Shown: positions 1 through 9,323, counted from the first letter of the stretch. The stretch is DNA of 64,000 bases from GM7GCV1 sp965221105 (GCA_965221105.1 OZ244871.1:62001-126000); one strand, 5' to 3'. Program-made: numbers and translations. Notes: a model not told the origin generated them from the sequence alone.

Positions 1-25
1 TGCACCTGAGAGAGATGTGAGCACT

Positions 26-1110
26 ATGGCCCGACCTATTTCGGTTTTGGAGCTGACAGCGGATGATAAAGCAGAACTTAAGCGCCGTGTTGCTGCTTCA
101 ACAACCCCGGCGCGTGATGTGGTGCGGGCACGTATCGTTCTGTTGCGCAGCACGGGGATGCGGCAGCAGGATGTGGCACAGGCGGTTGGTGTTTCGAACG
201 GTCAGTCAACAAGTGGTCGCACCGCTTCGATGTGTTGGGTCTGCAGGGGCTGAAGGACAAGCCAGGGCGAGGCGTCAAACCGTCCATTTCGCAGGCGGCG
301 GTGAAGGAGGTCATCGACAAGGCGGGTACGGATGCGTCGGCCATGCAGGTGCGCAGTACGCGCACCACAGCAGCCGAGATGGGAATCTCGGCGTCGAGCG
401 TCTCCCGCCTCTGGCGTCGGCATGATCTCAAGCCACATCGCATGCGCACTCTGAAACTGTCGAACGATCCTCAGTTTCAAGAAAAGTTCTGGGACATCGT
501 GGGGCTGTATCTGGACCCACCGGACAAGTCTCTGGTGTTGTGTTGCGACGAGACGACACAGATTCAGGCACTGGAGCGCACTCAGCCGGAGCTCCCACTT
601 GGCATCGGCCATATCCGCACCCACACGCACGACTCCATTCGGCATGGGACATTGACGCTGTGTGCGGCGATGAACTATCTCGATGGCACACTGATCAATC
701 GTCTTGAAGCCACCCATACCCATGTTGAGTGGCTGCGCTTTCTCAAGCAGATCGACTGGGAGACGCCGAAGGATCTGACGCTCCACCTCATTGCCGATAA
801 CTACGCCACACAGAAGCACGCACAGGTTCAGGCCTGGCTCAATACACACCCGCGATTCGTGATGCACTTCACTCCGACATCAGGCTCGTGGCTGAACCTG
901 GTGGAGCGTTTCTTCGCCAAGATGACCACCGTGCTAGGCGCCAGCAGCTTCTCCAGCCTGGACGAGTTGCGGCACGAGATCATCAGGCATCTGGCCGAGT
1001 ACAATGAACATCCAAAACCGTTCAAATGGACAGCACGGGGTGAAGATATACTGGAGAAGATTGGCCGGGCCAAGGCGAAGCTGGAAAAAGTGGAAAAGGA
1101 CGTTAAATGA
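26..1110 (+). pseudogene. IS630-family transposase, 1-bp deletion
   Basis: DDE transposase of the IS630/Tc1 superfamily. An N-terminal helix-turn-helix part (from ATG 26) and a C-terminal catalytic part (about 290 residues) lie in different frames. Reading continues from ...VSNG (ending near 202) into VNKWSHRF (from 205) if one base is restored after position 202, so this looks like a single-base deletion. No slippery run is present there to suggest programmed frameshifting. The catalytic half keeps the expected acidic motifs: CCDET, IADNYATQKH, and GSWLNLVERFF with the last Glu. The left end of the element is probably cut by the window edge, so terminal repeats were not resolved. The family call is firm. 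Whether the copy can still be translated by frameshifting is open. Confidence 0.85.
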
Positions 1111-1397
1111 ACCTATTCATGAGACACTACACTGGCTACACCCCAATTCCAGAACGCACTGGAGTCCGCAGCAGACTATTTGAGGTGAGGGTCTTGGTTT
1201 GGACATTGCCTTCATGTGCTGATCCGCGATGAACTTGCTCAGCTTGGTCCGACGAGGTAGGGAGAAACCCAGACTCAGACTTTCAGTGCGCGTATCAGGT
1301 GCAATCCGTATAATGAGTGAGAATGTGTTCAATGACCCTATACGGCGTTGACTTAAGGTCAGAGTGAGTCCAGCGGGTCTACCCGGAAGAGATTTCC

Positions 1398-2495
1398 ATG
1401 TCTGGTAATTCCATTGGCCAGTTGTTCTCGCTTACTACCTTTGGCGAAAGCCACGGGCCTGCTCTTGGTGCGGTGGTGGACGGCTGTCCACCGGATATAG
1501 ATTTGTCCGAAGAGGATTTACAGCCCGATCTGAACAGACGCAAACCGGGACAATCGAAATACACCACACAGCGACGTGAGTCCGATCAGGTCAAAATCCT
1601 CAGCGGTGTGTTTGAAGGCAAAACAACCGGCACATCCATTGGTCTACTCATCGAAAATGTCGATCAGCGTTCCAAAGATTACAGCCACATCAAGGATTTG
1701 TTCCGCCCTTCGCACGCTGACTACAGTTATCGACAAAAGTATGGTATCCGTGACTATCGTGGCGGTGGGCGGTCCTCTGCCCGGGAAACCGCAATGCGGG
1801 TTGCTGCCGGTGCCATAGCCAAACGGGTACTCAGACAACTCTGCTGTGTGGAAGTCAGGGGTTACATGAGTCAGATGGGCGATCTTAAAGTAGCCAGCAA
1901 AGACCTCTCCATAGTCAATAATAATCCATTTTTCTGCCCGGATGCGGCACTTGTGCCAGAGCTTGAGGCACGGATTGACCGGCTGCGCAGTGACGGCGAT
2001 TCATGCGGGGCTCTTGTCGAAGTTATAGCGACCGGGGTACCTCCAGGTTGGGGTGAACCCGTATTTGATCGCCTGGATGCCGATATTGCCAAAGCCCTGA
2101 TGAGTATCAATGCAGTCAAGGGCGTGGAAATGGGAGCGGGTTTTCAATCTGTGAGCCAGCAGGGAAGTGAGCACCGCGATGAAATCTCTCCAGAAGGTTT
2201 TCTGTCGAACAATTCGGGAGGGATCCTGGGTGGTATTTCCAGCGGCCAGGACATTCTGGCCAGGATCGCACTCAAACCTACCTCCAGTATTACCCTGCCG
2301 GGGCAGACCGTCGATATAAATGGCCGACCAACGGAGGTTGTGACCAAGGGGCGCCACGATCCCTGTGTGGGCATTCGCGCCGTTCCCATAGCCGAAGCCA
2401 TGATGGCCATAACCTTGCTTGATCATTTTCTGCGGCATCGAGGCCAAACTGGTCCTACCCGAACAAATACGCCTGTTATCCCTGCTCGAAAATAG
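1398..2495 (+). CDS. aroC: Chorismate synthase
   Basis: Makes chorismate from 5-enolpyruvylshikimate-3-phosphate, the last step of the common aromatic pathway, using reduced FMN in the cytoplasm. The 365-residue product has the usual length. The N-terminal signature GESHGPALGAVVDGCP and the middle motif YRGGGRSSARET (around residues 120-132), both typical of the family, are intact. ATG 1398 follows a purine-rich GGAAGAG site at a normal distance. The 287 bp between the IS630 copy and this gene show no other gene and probably hold its promoter. The gene stands alone here. AroA, two steps earlier in chorismate synthesis, is encoded at the far end of the window (62.1-63.4 kb), so the pathway is not clustered. 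Confidence 0.97.
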   Translation: MSGNSIGQLFSLTTFGESHGPALGAVVDGCPPDIDLSEEDLQPDLNRRKPGQSKYTTQRRESDQVKILSGVFEGKTTGTSIGLLIENVDQRSKDYSHIKDLFRPSHADYSYRQKYGIRDYRGGGRSSARETAMRVAAGAIAKRVLRQLCCVEVRGYMSQMGDLKVASKDLSIVNNNPFFCPDAALVPELEARIDRLRSDGDSCGALVEVIATGVPPGWGEPVFDRLDADIAKALMSINAVKGVEMGAGFQSVSQQGSEHRDEISPEGFLSNNSGGILGGISSGQDILARIALKPTSSITLPGQTVDINGRPTEVVTKGRHDPCVGIRAVPIAEAMMAITLLDHFLRHRGQTGPTRTNTPVIPARK

Positions 2496-2576
2496 GCATT
2501 TCAACCGTCCTCGACCGGTGCCAGTGATTGTGTAATTTTTCCGGTTGACCTTTACTGCCTGGACCGCTCCAAAGTA

Positions 2577-3008
2577 ATGACCACACTGCTATCGAGATTA
2601 TTCAAATCCACCTTGCTCAGAACTTTACTGCCAGCAATTGCAGGCTTCGTTGGTTATGGCGGCTGGGGTGGACTTTGCAATATGAAGCACGGTTGGCAGA
2701 TCAGCCTGCAGGCGGGGTTGATTCAGGGGTCATTCAGCTTTGCAATTACGCTGACGCTCAACAGTATGCTGGAGGCTATCTACCGAAGGACACTGAGCAA
2801 GTGGTTCGGCTTTTTGGCATGTGTTCTGGGCCAAGTTGGAGTAGCCACGGGAATACACCATATCGCTGGGACACCTGAAATCCTGCCTACCATTGCTCCC
2901 GGTGCTATTATTGGCAGCTTCTACATCTATTTGTATGTCAACCGACTTGAATCCCTTCAGGTGCTAGAGTCTGATATGACATCAGGCGAAATGGACAGTG
3001 AGCAATAA
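2577..3008 (+). CDS. Small integral membrane protein of unknown function
   Basis: A 143-residue protein with about four hydrophobic segments (roughly residues 13-30, 42-65, 78-97 and 105-122) and a short acidic C-terminal tail ending SGEMDSEQ. I do not recognise a named family. Gly-rich stretches such as GFVGYGGWGG suggest tight helix packing. It starts 81 bp after aroC on the same strand and could be co-transcribed with it. No enzyme or binding motif is visible. The coding call rests on a clean frame, membrane-like composition and the spacing to aroC. The function is unassigned. Confidence 0.7.
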   Translation: MTTLLSRLFKSTLLRTLLPAIAGFVGYGGWGGLCNMKHGWQISLQAGLIQGSFSFAITLTLNSMLEAIYRRTLSKWFGFLACVLGQVGVATGIHHIAGTPEILPTIAPGAIIGSFYIYLYVNRLESLQVLESDMTSGEMDSEQ

Positions 3009-3033
3009 AAATCGGAGCAATGGATTCTGTAAT

Positions 3034-3459
3034 TTCAGACGTCCTGACCTCGGGGCCTTTTCTGTTCAATTGTTTGAGAGATCATACGCGGTTTTCATCC
3101 GTTTTCAGGCAGCTCGTAACGCCTGCGCAGCTTGGCTGTCGCCCAGTGAATGGTGATCGGGCTGACGTCACATGTGGTCAGGATGTCAGTGATCTGCACG
3201 GTCATGTCGGCGCAGTATAGGGTGCGGTCAGCCTCGTCGTGGATGCTGAAGGGTCGGAGGGAGGAGAACCCGGATATGCCAATCTGGATGGCTGAAGGGC
3301 TGTAAATGCATGGCTGATTTCTCACAGTGTCCACTATATTCTGGTGACACATGGAAACCGAGCGCTGCACACCCAAAAACTACACAAATAGCCAGGTCAT
3401 CAGATAGATGTCGGAATGTCTGATGCCGAAAGGCAGACCACGAGGTCAGGACATCTGAA
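3034..3459. mobile_element. 0.43-kb miniature element with 19-bp inverted repeats
   Basis: The left end TTCAGACGTCCTGACCTCG (3034-3052) is matched by the inverted right end at 3441-3459 with one mismatch. Inside, on the minus strand (about 3120-3320), an open frame contains SPSAIQIGISGFS, RPFSIHDEADR and TIHWATAKLRRR. These align with the start of the helix-turn-helix protein of the larger element at 6715-7718 (SPPDATQIG, EPFDCHDEDDR, RVHRALDRLQR). I read it as a non-autonomous, internally deleted relative of that element. The right repeat stops two bases from the CCA end of the tRNA-Ala gene. Confidence 0.7.
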
Positions 3460-3461
3460 TT

Positions 3462-3537
3462 TGGTGGAGCCAGGCGGGATCGAACCGCCGACCTCAACAC
3501 TGCCAGTGTTGCGCTCTCCCAGCTGAGCTATGGCCCC
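3462..3537 (-). tRNA. tRNA-Ala (anticodon GGC)
   Basis: On the minus strand the 76-nt sequence starts GGGGCCATAGCTC and ends GGCTCCACCA. The seven-pair acceptor stem contains G3-U70, the known alanine identity pair. The anticodon loop CTGGCAG gives anticodon GGC, reading GCC. The TTCGATCC T-loop and AGCTGGGAGAGC D-arm are standard. CCA is encoded. The mini-element at 3034-3459 sits directly behind the 3' end, so it may lie between the gene and its natural terminator. Confidence 0.97.
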
Positions 3538-3690
3538 GGATTGGTCCGACAGTATTGCAGATCCAAAAAGGAGCGCGCATTCTATGTAGGTGCTTTGGGG
3601 GTGTCAACATCATCATTAAGCATTGTGCATTACCGGCTGTACAATGCCGTCGCTGCGAAGGCGTTACAAAGCCGACAAGATTTACCTATC

Positions 3691-5390
3691 ATCTGAACTT
3701 CGAGAGCTCATCCGAGCTAACTCATTGATATTCTTTATAAAATCAAAATTGTATCAGATCGCTACTGGGTACACTACCGTATTCGCACGCCCAAGAGCCG
3801 GAACGCTTCCGCCTGCAGCTCAGTGGGCCGGGTCAGGGTTTCGAAGGGTTCAGCCCCGGGTATCCGGGGCACAACCCGATTCTTCGTGAGGGTGGCGAGG
3901 TCCTTCATCAGGGTACGAAAGCTCTGCACAGGCATCCCGTCATCGGTGCACGTGCGTGCAGCCTTCCGCCTGGCAGATGCCGAGACCCGGGCCGGGGCCA
4001 CCACCGAGGTGCGCTCAGCGTCCGCGCCGGCGGAGTCCTCATCATCGAACAGCAGAGAAGCCAGCCGCTGACGCATGTGCCATTCCACGGAATAGGCCAG
4101 CATACACAGCAGCACATGAGCCCGCACCCGGTTCTCCGTGCGGTGGACCACCGGACGTACCTTCAGATCCAGGGGTGTGAGACTGCGGAAGGCCCGCTCC
4201 ACCCCGCTCAGGCGCGTGTAGGCGCGCACCGTGGCCCGGGCATCCAGCTCCTCCTCGGGCAGGTTGGTGCGGATGATGGAGAGGCCGTCCAGTGCAGCCT
4301 CCGCGGCGATGGACTCGGCGCGTCTCTCGGAGTGGACGACGCCGTGCTCGTCGATCGACCACTCACAATGCTTGGCCATCCTGTACCGGCCAATGACCGT
4401 CCCGACCCGCGCCCCGATCCTGTCCTCACCCCTCAGGCGTCGCTTCTCCCGCGTGGTGGCTGCCACACTGGGCTCAAGCACCTGCTCAGTCGCCTCCAGC
4501 AGTGCCTCACGCTTGCGGGCTCTGCGCTGTGCCATCAGCGGGGTGCGGCACACCATGAGCCGCTCCCCCGGATAGAGATCACTGCGGATCTCCACCAGGT
4601 CCTGCTCATCACAGAGCGAGCGCTGCACTGCACCGGTCTCGACCAGGGTGCGGATCGCCGGGCCCCGCAGGGCACTGATCCAGTCCAGCCCCGCCGGGTG
4701 GGCCTCCTCCCGGATGCGCGCTTCGACGAGCTTGGCCCGGTCGCCCACCAGGACGACCTTCGACAGCCCGAAGCGCTCACGCAGCTTCTCGATCTGCGGC
4801 CCCACCGTGGCCGGATCAGCCGTGTTGCCCGGACAGACCTCGACCGACACCGGACAGCCGGTGGCATCACAGAGCAGGCCGAACTCAATCTGCAGCGTCC
4901 CGCGCTTCCCATCCCGAGAATACCCGCGCCTGGCCAGGGGGCAGGTGGTGCCTTCCATATACACCGAGGTCAGGTCATAGAGCACCAGGGCACCGTCGGT
5001 CAGGTGGCGCTTCGCCAGAGACCGCTCGATGCGATCCTGGCGTTCGAGCAGCCAGTCCATGGCACTGTACAGGTCATCTTCATCCACTGTGCCCAGCACG
5101 GCGGCGACATGCCCGTGGGGCAGGGAGCGGAGGATGTCGAAGGCCTCGCCGAGCCGTTCCACGGCGGTGCCGCCCTTGAGCAGCAGGCGCAGGCCCTCAA
5201 CCAGGGCGTGGGGCCACTTGGAGAGATTGGCCAGGGTGCGTTTCTTGACCCGTCCGTTGTGTCGGTAGGACTCGCGCAGCAGCACGGCGGGCGGGGATGA
5301 GCGGTTGGGGACGGATTCGATGTACATGGCTACAGTATCGCGATCCATACAGCGCACACAGCCCGCCACATCAATCACTTGGCTCAGATA
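3691..5390 (-). mobile_element. IS1634-type insertion sequence, near-complete copy
   Basis: This is the extent of the element that carries the transposase at 3774-5327. The 3' border is placed by comparison with the fragment at 45213-45622. Both share sequence past the stop codon, through GGTACAC/GTGTACC and an AATTTTGATTTTATAA stretch, down to CTCTCGAAGTTCAGAT, and then diverge (about 3691 here, 45622 there). The other border, near 5390, is only estimated from the transposase start. No inverted repeat was confirmed by eye. Confidence 0.65.
3774..5327 (-). CDS. IS1634-family (IS4 superfamily) transposase
   Basis: A full-length DDE transposase of about 517 residues. The start MYIESVPNRSS at 5327 fits the family better than the longer frame from 5378. 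Catalytic motifs are visible: VLYDLTSVY (first Asp), VLVGDRAKL (second Asp) and LSGVERAFRSL with the Glu, inside a beta-strand-rich insertion typical of IS4-like enzymes. There are no internal stops, so this is the most intact transposase in the window apart from TnpB. A C-terminal fragment of a close relative lies at 45213-45539. It sits between tRNA-Ala and mdh and interrupts no recognisable gene. Confidence 0.9.
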   Translation of the reverse strand: MYIESVPNRSSPPAVLLRESYRHNGRVKKRTLANLSKWPHALVEGLRLLLKGGTAVERLGEAFDILRSLPHGHVAAVLGTVDEDDLYSAMDWLLERQDRIERSLAKRHLTDGALVLYDLTSVYMEGTTCPLARRGYSRDGKRGTLQIEFGLLCDATGCPVSVEVCPGNTADPATVGPQIEKLRERFGLSKVVLVGDRAKLVEARIREEAHPAGLDWISALRGPAIRTLVETGAVQRSLCDEQDLVEIRSDLYPGERLMVCRTPLMAQRRARKREALLEATEQVLEPSVAATTREKRRLRGEDRIGARVGTVIGRYRMAKHCEWSIDEHGVVHSERRAESIAAEAALDGLSIIRTNLPEEELDARATVRAYTRLSGVERAFRSLTPLDLKVRPVVHRTENRVRAHVLLCMLAYSVEWHMRQRLASLLFDDEDSAGADAERTSVVAPARVSASARRKAARTCTDDGMPVQSFRTLMKDLATLTKNRVVPRIPGAEPFETLTRPTELQAEAFRLLGVRIR

Positions 5391-5656
5391 TCAGTGAAAA
5401 ATCAAGGGGAAGTTCAGTATAATGCGCGGCTTTTGAGACAGCGGGGGTATTAAGGCAGAACAACAAACCGTATTTGATGATTGATCGCATCCAGAGGTTT
5501 CTAAAATAGCCATGCGCACAGGGTGAATCCCGCACTGTACTGCTTTTACTGAATGCGCCATTGACAGGATATGCGGATTACATTGCAATTTTTGTTCACC
5601 TGCTTTTGCCTGACACCACATCCGTTTCTGAAAACTCATCAACTGGAGATATACCT

Positions 5657-6637
5657 GTGAAAGCACCTGTCCGTGTAACAGTTACCGGCGCGGCCGGACA
5701 AATCAGTTATTCGCTGCTCATCCGTATTGCGTCCGGGCAGATGCTTGGCCATGATCAGCCTGTTATATTGCAGATGCTTGAAATCAAGCCTGCTCTTGAT
5801 GCGCTCAAGGGTGTTGCCATGGAACTGGAAGATTGTGCTTTCCCCTTGCTTTCGAGAATGGTACAGACCGATGATGTTAATCTGGCCTTCGCGGATGCTG
5901 ACTATGCGTTTCTGGTGGGAGCGAGGCCAAGAGGGCCTGGAATGGAGCGCACAGATCTTCTGGAAACCAATGCGGCAATTTTTTCTGTGCAGGGCAAGGC
6001 CATCAACGATCATGCGAGCAGAAACATCAAGGTTCTGGTTGTCGGCAATCCAGCTAATACCAATGCATTGATAGCGCAACGCAATGCTCCAGATTTGAAT
6101 CCACGCAACTTCACCGCAATGATGCGCTTGGATCACAATCGTTCGTTGAATCAGCTTGCCAACAAAACCGGAAATCACAGCACCGACGTCAGGAATGTTG
6201 TTGTATGGGGTAATCACTCAGCAACCCAGTATCCAGATCTGCATCATGCCTGCGTTGCTGGTACGCCCGCTATGGATCTGATCGACATGGATTGGTACGA
6301 GAATGAATTTATTCATACTGTGCAGCAGCGAGGGGCAGCGGTAATCAAGGCTCGCGGCCTTTCCTCGGCCGCATCCGCCGCAAACGCAGCAGTAGACCAT
6401 ATGCGCGACTGGGTACTGGGCTCTGCTGAGGACGACTGGGTGAGCATGGGCGTGTATTCCGACGGCAGCTACGGTATTGAAGAGGGCCTCATCTACTCGT
6501 ATCCCTGCATATGTCGAAACGGTAACTGGGAAATTGCACAGGGTCTTGGAGTGAACGAGTTCTCCCGCACGAAAATGCAGGAGACCGAGCAGGAACTCAG
6601 GCAAGAGCGTGATGCCGTAGCGCATCTGCTACCCTAA
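5657..6637 (+). CDS. mdh: Malate dehydrogenase (NAD)
   Basis: Interconverts malate and oxaloacetate in the TCA cycle. The 326-residue protein belongs to the LDH-like group-2 malate dehydrogenases: NAD loop GAAGQI near residue 11, ARPRGPGMERTDLL (substrate arginines), VVGNPANTNA, and VWGNHSATQYPD with the catalytic His. GTG 5657 is chosen as the start because GGAG lies just upstream and the glycine-rich loop then falls at the normal place. An upstream in-frame ATG would add 32 residues with no homology. It is a single-gene unit, with mobile elements on both sides. Confidence 0.95.
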   Translation: MKAPVRVTVTGAAGQISYSLLIRIASGQMLGHDQPVILQMLEIKPALDALKGVAMELEDCAFPLLSRMVQTDDVNLAFADADYAFLVGARPRGPGMERTDLLETNAAIFSVQGKAINDHASRNIKVLVVGNPANTNALIAQRNAPDLNPRNFTAMMRLDHNRSLNQLANKTGNHSTDVRNVVVWGNHSATQYPDLHHACVAGTPAMDLIDMDWYENEFIHTVQQRGAAVIKARGLSSAASAANAAVDHMRDWVLGSAEDDWVSMGVYSDGSYGIEEGLIYSYPCICRNGNWEIAQGLGVNEFSRTKMQETEQELRQERDAVAHLLP

Positions 6638-6714
6638 TGGTATCCGTATGTGGCTATTCCTGAGCTGGGATCCCCACCACAGGATTTTGATCTGCCTGAA
6701 TTAGAAGTGAAAAC

Positions 6715-7718
6715 TCAGACGTCGCGACCTCGTGACCTGATTTCAGGTACATTCGGGGTCACTTTCTTCAATGATAACAACAAGTTTCGAGCATTTCGAG
6801 CGTGACAGATTGGTTCATGTCGTGTTCATAGAATATGGAACATATGTGATTGACAGCGCCTCATGAACACACTCCCTTTCAGCCCCCCGGATGCCACCCA
6901 GATCGGCACCTCCTGCTTCTCTTTCGCCAGCCAGAACGGCCGCACCTTCTCCTTCTCCAACCTCGAGCCCTTCGACTGCCACGATGAGGACGACCGTCAG
7001 GCACTGCTGCTGCGCCTGGCCCGGTTCGCCAGACATGGTGTCCCCCACAGAGACCTGATGGCGGCCTTCGGGATCAGCCGCACCAGGGTGCACCGGGCAC
7101 TGGACAGGCTCCAGAGACAGGGCGAGGCGGCGTTCCACAGGCCCCGACGGGGCCGCGGGACACAGGTCATCACCGGGGCGCTCAAGGAGACAGCGAACCG
7201 CCTGCTGGCCTCAGGCATGAGTGGGGCGGCCGTGGCACGCGAACTCGGGGTGTCGGTGGCGACGATCAACCACAACCGCCGACGGGGATTTCTCGGATCA
7301 GGCACGCGGGGTCCGGAGTCTGAGCCAGCGGAGACCACACTCGATACTGAGGCTGAGGCTGGTGGTGACCTGCTCGACCGCAGCGCACGGGATCGGCGCG
7401 ACCGGGCGGTGACCCGGATGATGCCGGCTGTTGCACAGGCCCAGGGTACCAAGACCCGCCCGCGGCGTCCCCTGGCAGAACTGTTTCACTCAGTGGCGAA
7501 TAGTATCCCGGAACCGGAGCGCGGCATCCTGCGGGTACGCATTTGGGACGGCGAGCACTGCGGGCGATGCGGCACTCGCCGGGCTGCTTGAGGAACTCAC
7601 CCAGACCCGGACGATCTACCCTGGAACCGAATTGCGCATGGTCTACGAACTGCCCCAGATCGACTGCACAACCGGAAAGAATGGTGCATGATATCTGATC
7701 TGAGGTCAGGACATCTGA
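6715..7718 (+). mobile_element. IS-like element with the same terminal repeats as the mini-element
   Basis: The left end TCAGACGTCGCGACCTCG (from 6715) and right end TGAGGTCAGGACATCTGA (7701-7718) are inverted relative to each other. They match the ends of the 3034-3459 mini-element at about 16 of 18 positions or better. The element carries one broken helix-turn-helix gene (6863-7691). A further right-end-like sequence lies at 31884-31903. These ends define an element family with at least two copies in this window. The family name is not known to me. Confidence 0.65.
6863..7691 (+). pseudogene. Helix-turn-helix transposase-like protein, internally deleted and frameshifted
   Basis: The N-terminal 240 residues contain two DNA-binding helix-turn-helix units, one with GISRTRVHRALDRLQR and one with LGVSVATINHNRRRGF. 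This arrangement is seen in the leading part of a large DDE-type transposase family. The catalytic middle is missing. Near 7560-7575 the frame shifts from GEHCGRCG... to a C-terminal piece reading LLEELTQTRTIYPGTELRMVYEL, which looks like the end of the same family. It is therefore a deletion derivative that should not be catalytically active. The N-terminal part could still bind the element ends. Family assignment is from memory and moderate. Confidence 0.6.
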
Positions 7719-8077
7719 AACTGGCGGATATCTCAGCTATCCGCCATCAGGACTTTTGAATAGTCCTGTTAGTTAGGGTCTGACTCCGAAAATATCACAG
7801 GGCCGGCATCTATAATTACCTTATCTGCCAATAATCTTCTTATCTATAGGATCTTTGGGCTTGATAGCGTTAATATCAGGGTGCTTATTCAGGAATATAC
7901 GGACCCCAGTCAAAAGTAGGGCTTTCTATGTGCATCGGATTATCAGAAAGCCTGAATTTTTTGCGAATATTCGCTCACCAAATTGAATTTTTACTTGCGG
8001 TACATGCAAGGATTGGAGAGTTTGCTACTAGGACATGAACTGATAGGTTTATTCGTTAATATTTGTAAGGAGAGATA
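7719..8077. other. 359 bp without a recognisable gene
   Basis: AT-rich stretch between the element right end and the peroxiredoxin gene. The last bases hold AAGGAGAG, the ribosome binding site of the next gene. A minus-strand run near 7800-7900 (NKHPDINAIKPKD) is open but I could not assign it. Confidence 0.5.
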
Positions 8078-8551
8078 ATGCCTTATCCCAAGATCGGAAA
8101 TATAGCCCCGGCCTTTAGTTTGAGAGATCAAGACGGCAATGTCAGAAGTTTAAAAGACTGCGAAGGTACAAATGCCCAAGTCTTGTTTTTCTATCCTAAA
8201 GCACTCACTCCAGGATGCACGACCCAGGCTTGTGGCATACGGGATATCAAGGCCGAGTTAGAAGCCAGAGGTGTTGTGGTTTACGGCATCAGCCCCGACC
8301 CATTCGCACGGCTGCCTAAGTTCATGGGAAAATATGATCTCAATTTTTCATTATTATCTGATGAAGATCACGCCGTAGCCAAGAAGTACGGTTGTTGGGG
8401 CATGAAGAAGTTTATGGGGAAAGAATTTATGGGACTGATCAGGACGACGTATATCATAGGCAAGGATGGACGACTCCTGAAAGTCATGGACAAATTGAAG
8501 ACCAAATCGCACCATGATGACCTATTGGCGGAGCTGGATAAGTTGCTTTAG
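8078..8551 (+). CDS. bcp: Thioredoxin-dependent peroxiredoxin, Bcp/PrxQ type
   Basis: Reduces hydrogen peroxide and organic peroxides with electrons from thioredoxin in the cytoplasm. The 157-residue protein has the AhpC/TSA fold. The motif LTPGCTTQACGIRDI (residues 45-60) holds the peroxidatic Cys in TPxC and a resolving Cys five residues later, as in Bcp. SDEDHAVAKKYGCWGMKKFMGKEFMGL is split across the C-terminal half and matches the family. The strong AAGGAGAG site precedes ATG 8078. A second, broken homologue follows directly (8618-8959), so this is the working copy of an old tandem pair. Confidence 0.93.
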   Translation: MPYPKIGNIAPAFSLRDQDGNVRSLKDCEGTNAQVLFFYPKALTPGCTTQACGIRDIKAELEARGVVVYGISPDPFARLPKFMGKYDLNFSLLSDEDHAVAKKYGCWGMKKFMGKEFMGLIRTTYIIGKDGRLLKVMDKLKTKSHHDDLLAELDKLL

Positions 8552-8617
8552 GATTTTGATATTGCTGCACTGCCTTGAATGTGACTGATAGGGAATGTTT
8601 TACCCCTTAAATCACAA

Positions 8618-8959
8618 AGATTCGGCTGCACGGTGCAGGCCCGCGCCCTCTGGAATCTGCATGCCCAACTTGCTGACCTTGGTGCAATGGTTATCAAGAG
8701 TCCAGATGCTGTTGCCCATCTTGAGAAGTTCGAGGAGAAACAGGAACTCAATTTCAAGCTGATGAGTGATTAAGGTCACGCGGTGGTAAAGCAGTATGGA
8801 GTATGTGGACTGAAAAAGTTCGTGGGCCGCGATCTTATGGGTATCCTCCACGCTACTTTCATCATCGATAAGAAGGTTAAAGCAGTGTATGTCGTGGGCA
8901 CGGTGAAAGCCAAGATTCATGATCAGGACTTGTTGCGCTGGATTATCGAAAATCTTTGA
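8618..8959 (+). pseudogene. Second Bcp-type peroxiredoxin, broken
   Basis: In one frame the sequence reads GCTVQARALWNLHAQLADLG, then KFEEKQELNFKLMSD, a TAA stop (about 8771), then GHAVVKQYGVCGLKKFVGRD, and ends LLRWIIENL with stop 8957-8959. The 5' third, including the start codon and the thioredoxin-fold entry, is missing. The in-frame stop replaces the Glu/Asp of the usual SDEDHAV motif. The peroxidatic Cys is kept, but the resolving Cys is Arg. It aligns with the gene just upstream but is not a recent copy, which points to an ancient paralogue decaying in place. Confidence 0.85.
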
Positions 8960-8990
8960 CCTGTTTGCACGAACTAACTGGAGAACTACA

Positions 8991-9323
8991 TTGTTAGACG
9001 TTCTTATTTCCACAGCGCACGCTCAAGCCCAGCAGTCACCAACACCCAGCCCCTGGGTATCCCTGGTTATGTTTGGTGGCTTGTTTGTCATTATGTATTT
9101 ATTGCTGATTCGTCCACAGCGTAAGAGACAGAAAGAGCACCAGACGTTGGTCAACAGCCTGAGCAAAGGCGATGAGATTGTTTTAACAAGCGGTATGCTG
9201 GGCAAAATTACTGCTCTGAGTGAAGACTATGTAACTATTGACGCCGGCTCTGTTGAACTCAGATTTCAGCGCGTCGCAGTGCATGCTGTACTTCCCAAGG
9301 GCACCATCAAGGGAACAAAGTAG
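8991..9323 (+). CDS. yajC: Sec translocon accessory subunit YajC
   Basis: A 110-residue inner-membrane protein that associates with SecDF and YidC. One membrane span (VSLVMFGGLFVIMYLLLI) is followed by the basic RPQRKRQKEHQ and the conserved GDEIVLTSGMLGKI of YajC. TTG 8991 is preferred because AACTGGAG stands at the right distance and the protein then has family length. The frame upstream of it belongs to the peroxiredoxin relic. In most gammaproteobacteria yajC lies between tgt and secD-secF. Neither is present here, so the locus has been rearranged. Confidence 0.92.
   Translation: MLDVLISTAHAQAQQSPTPSPWVSLVMFGGLFVIMYLLLIRPQRKRQKEHQTLVNSLSKGDEIVLTSGMLGKITALSEDYVTIDAGSVELRFQRVAVHAVLPKGTIKGTK

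Noticed and set aside
200..206. Programmed frameshift in the IS630 transposase
   Set aside because: No A/T-rich slippery heptamer or downstream stem is visible; a simple base deletion explains the break.
4077..5300. 407-codon plus-strand frame opposite the IS1634 transposase
   Set aside because: Antisense shadow of a GC-rich gene; composition follows the codons of the real transposase.
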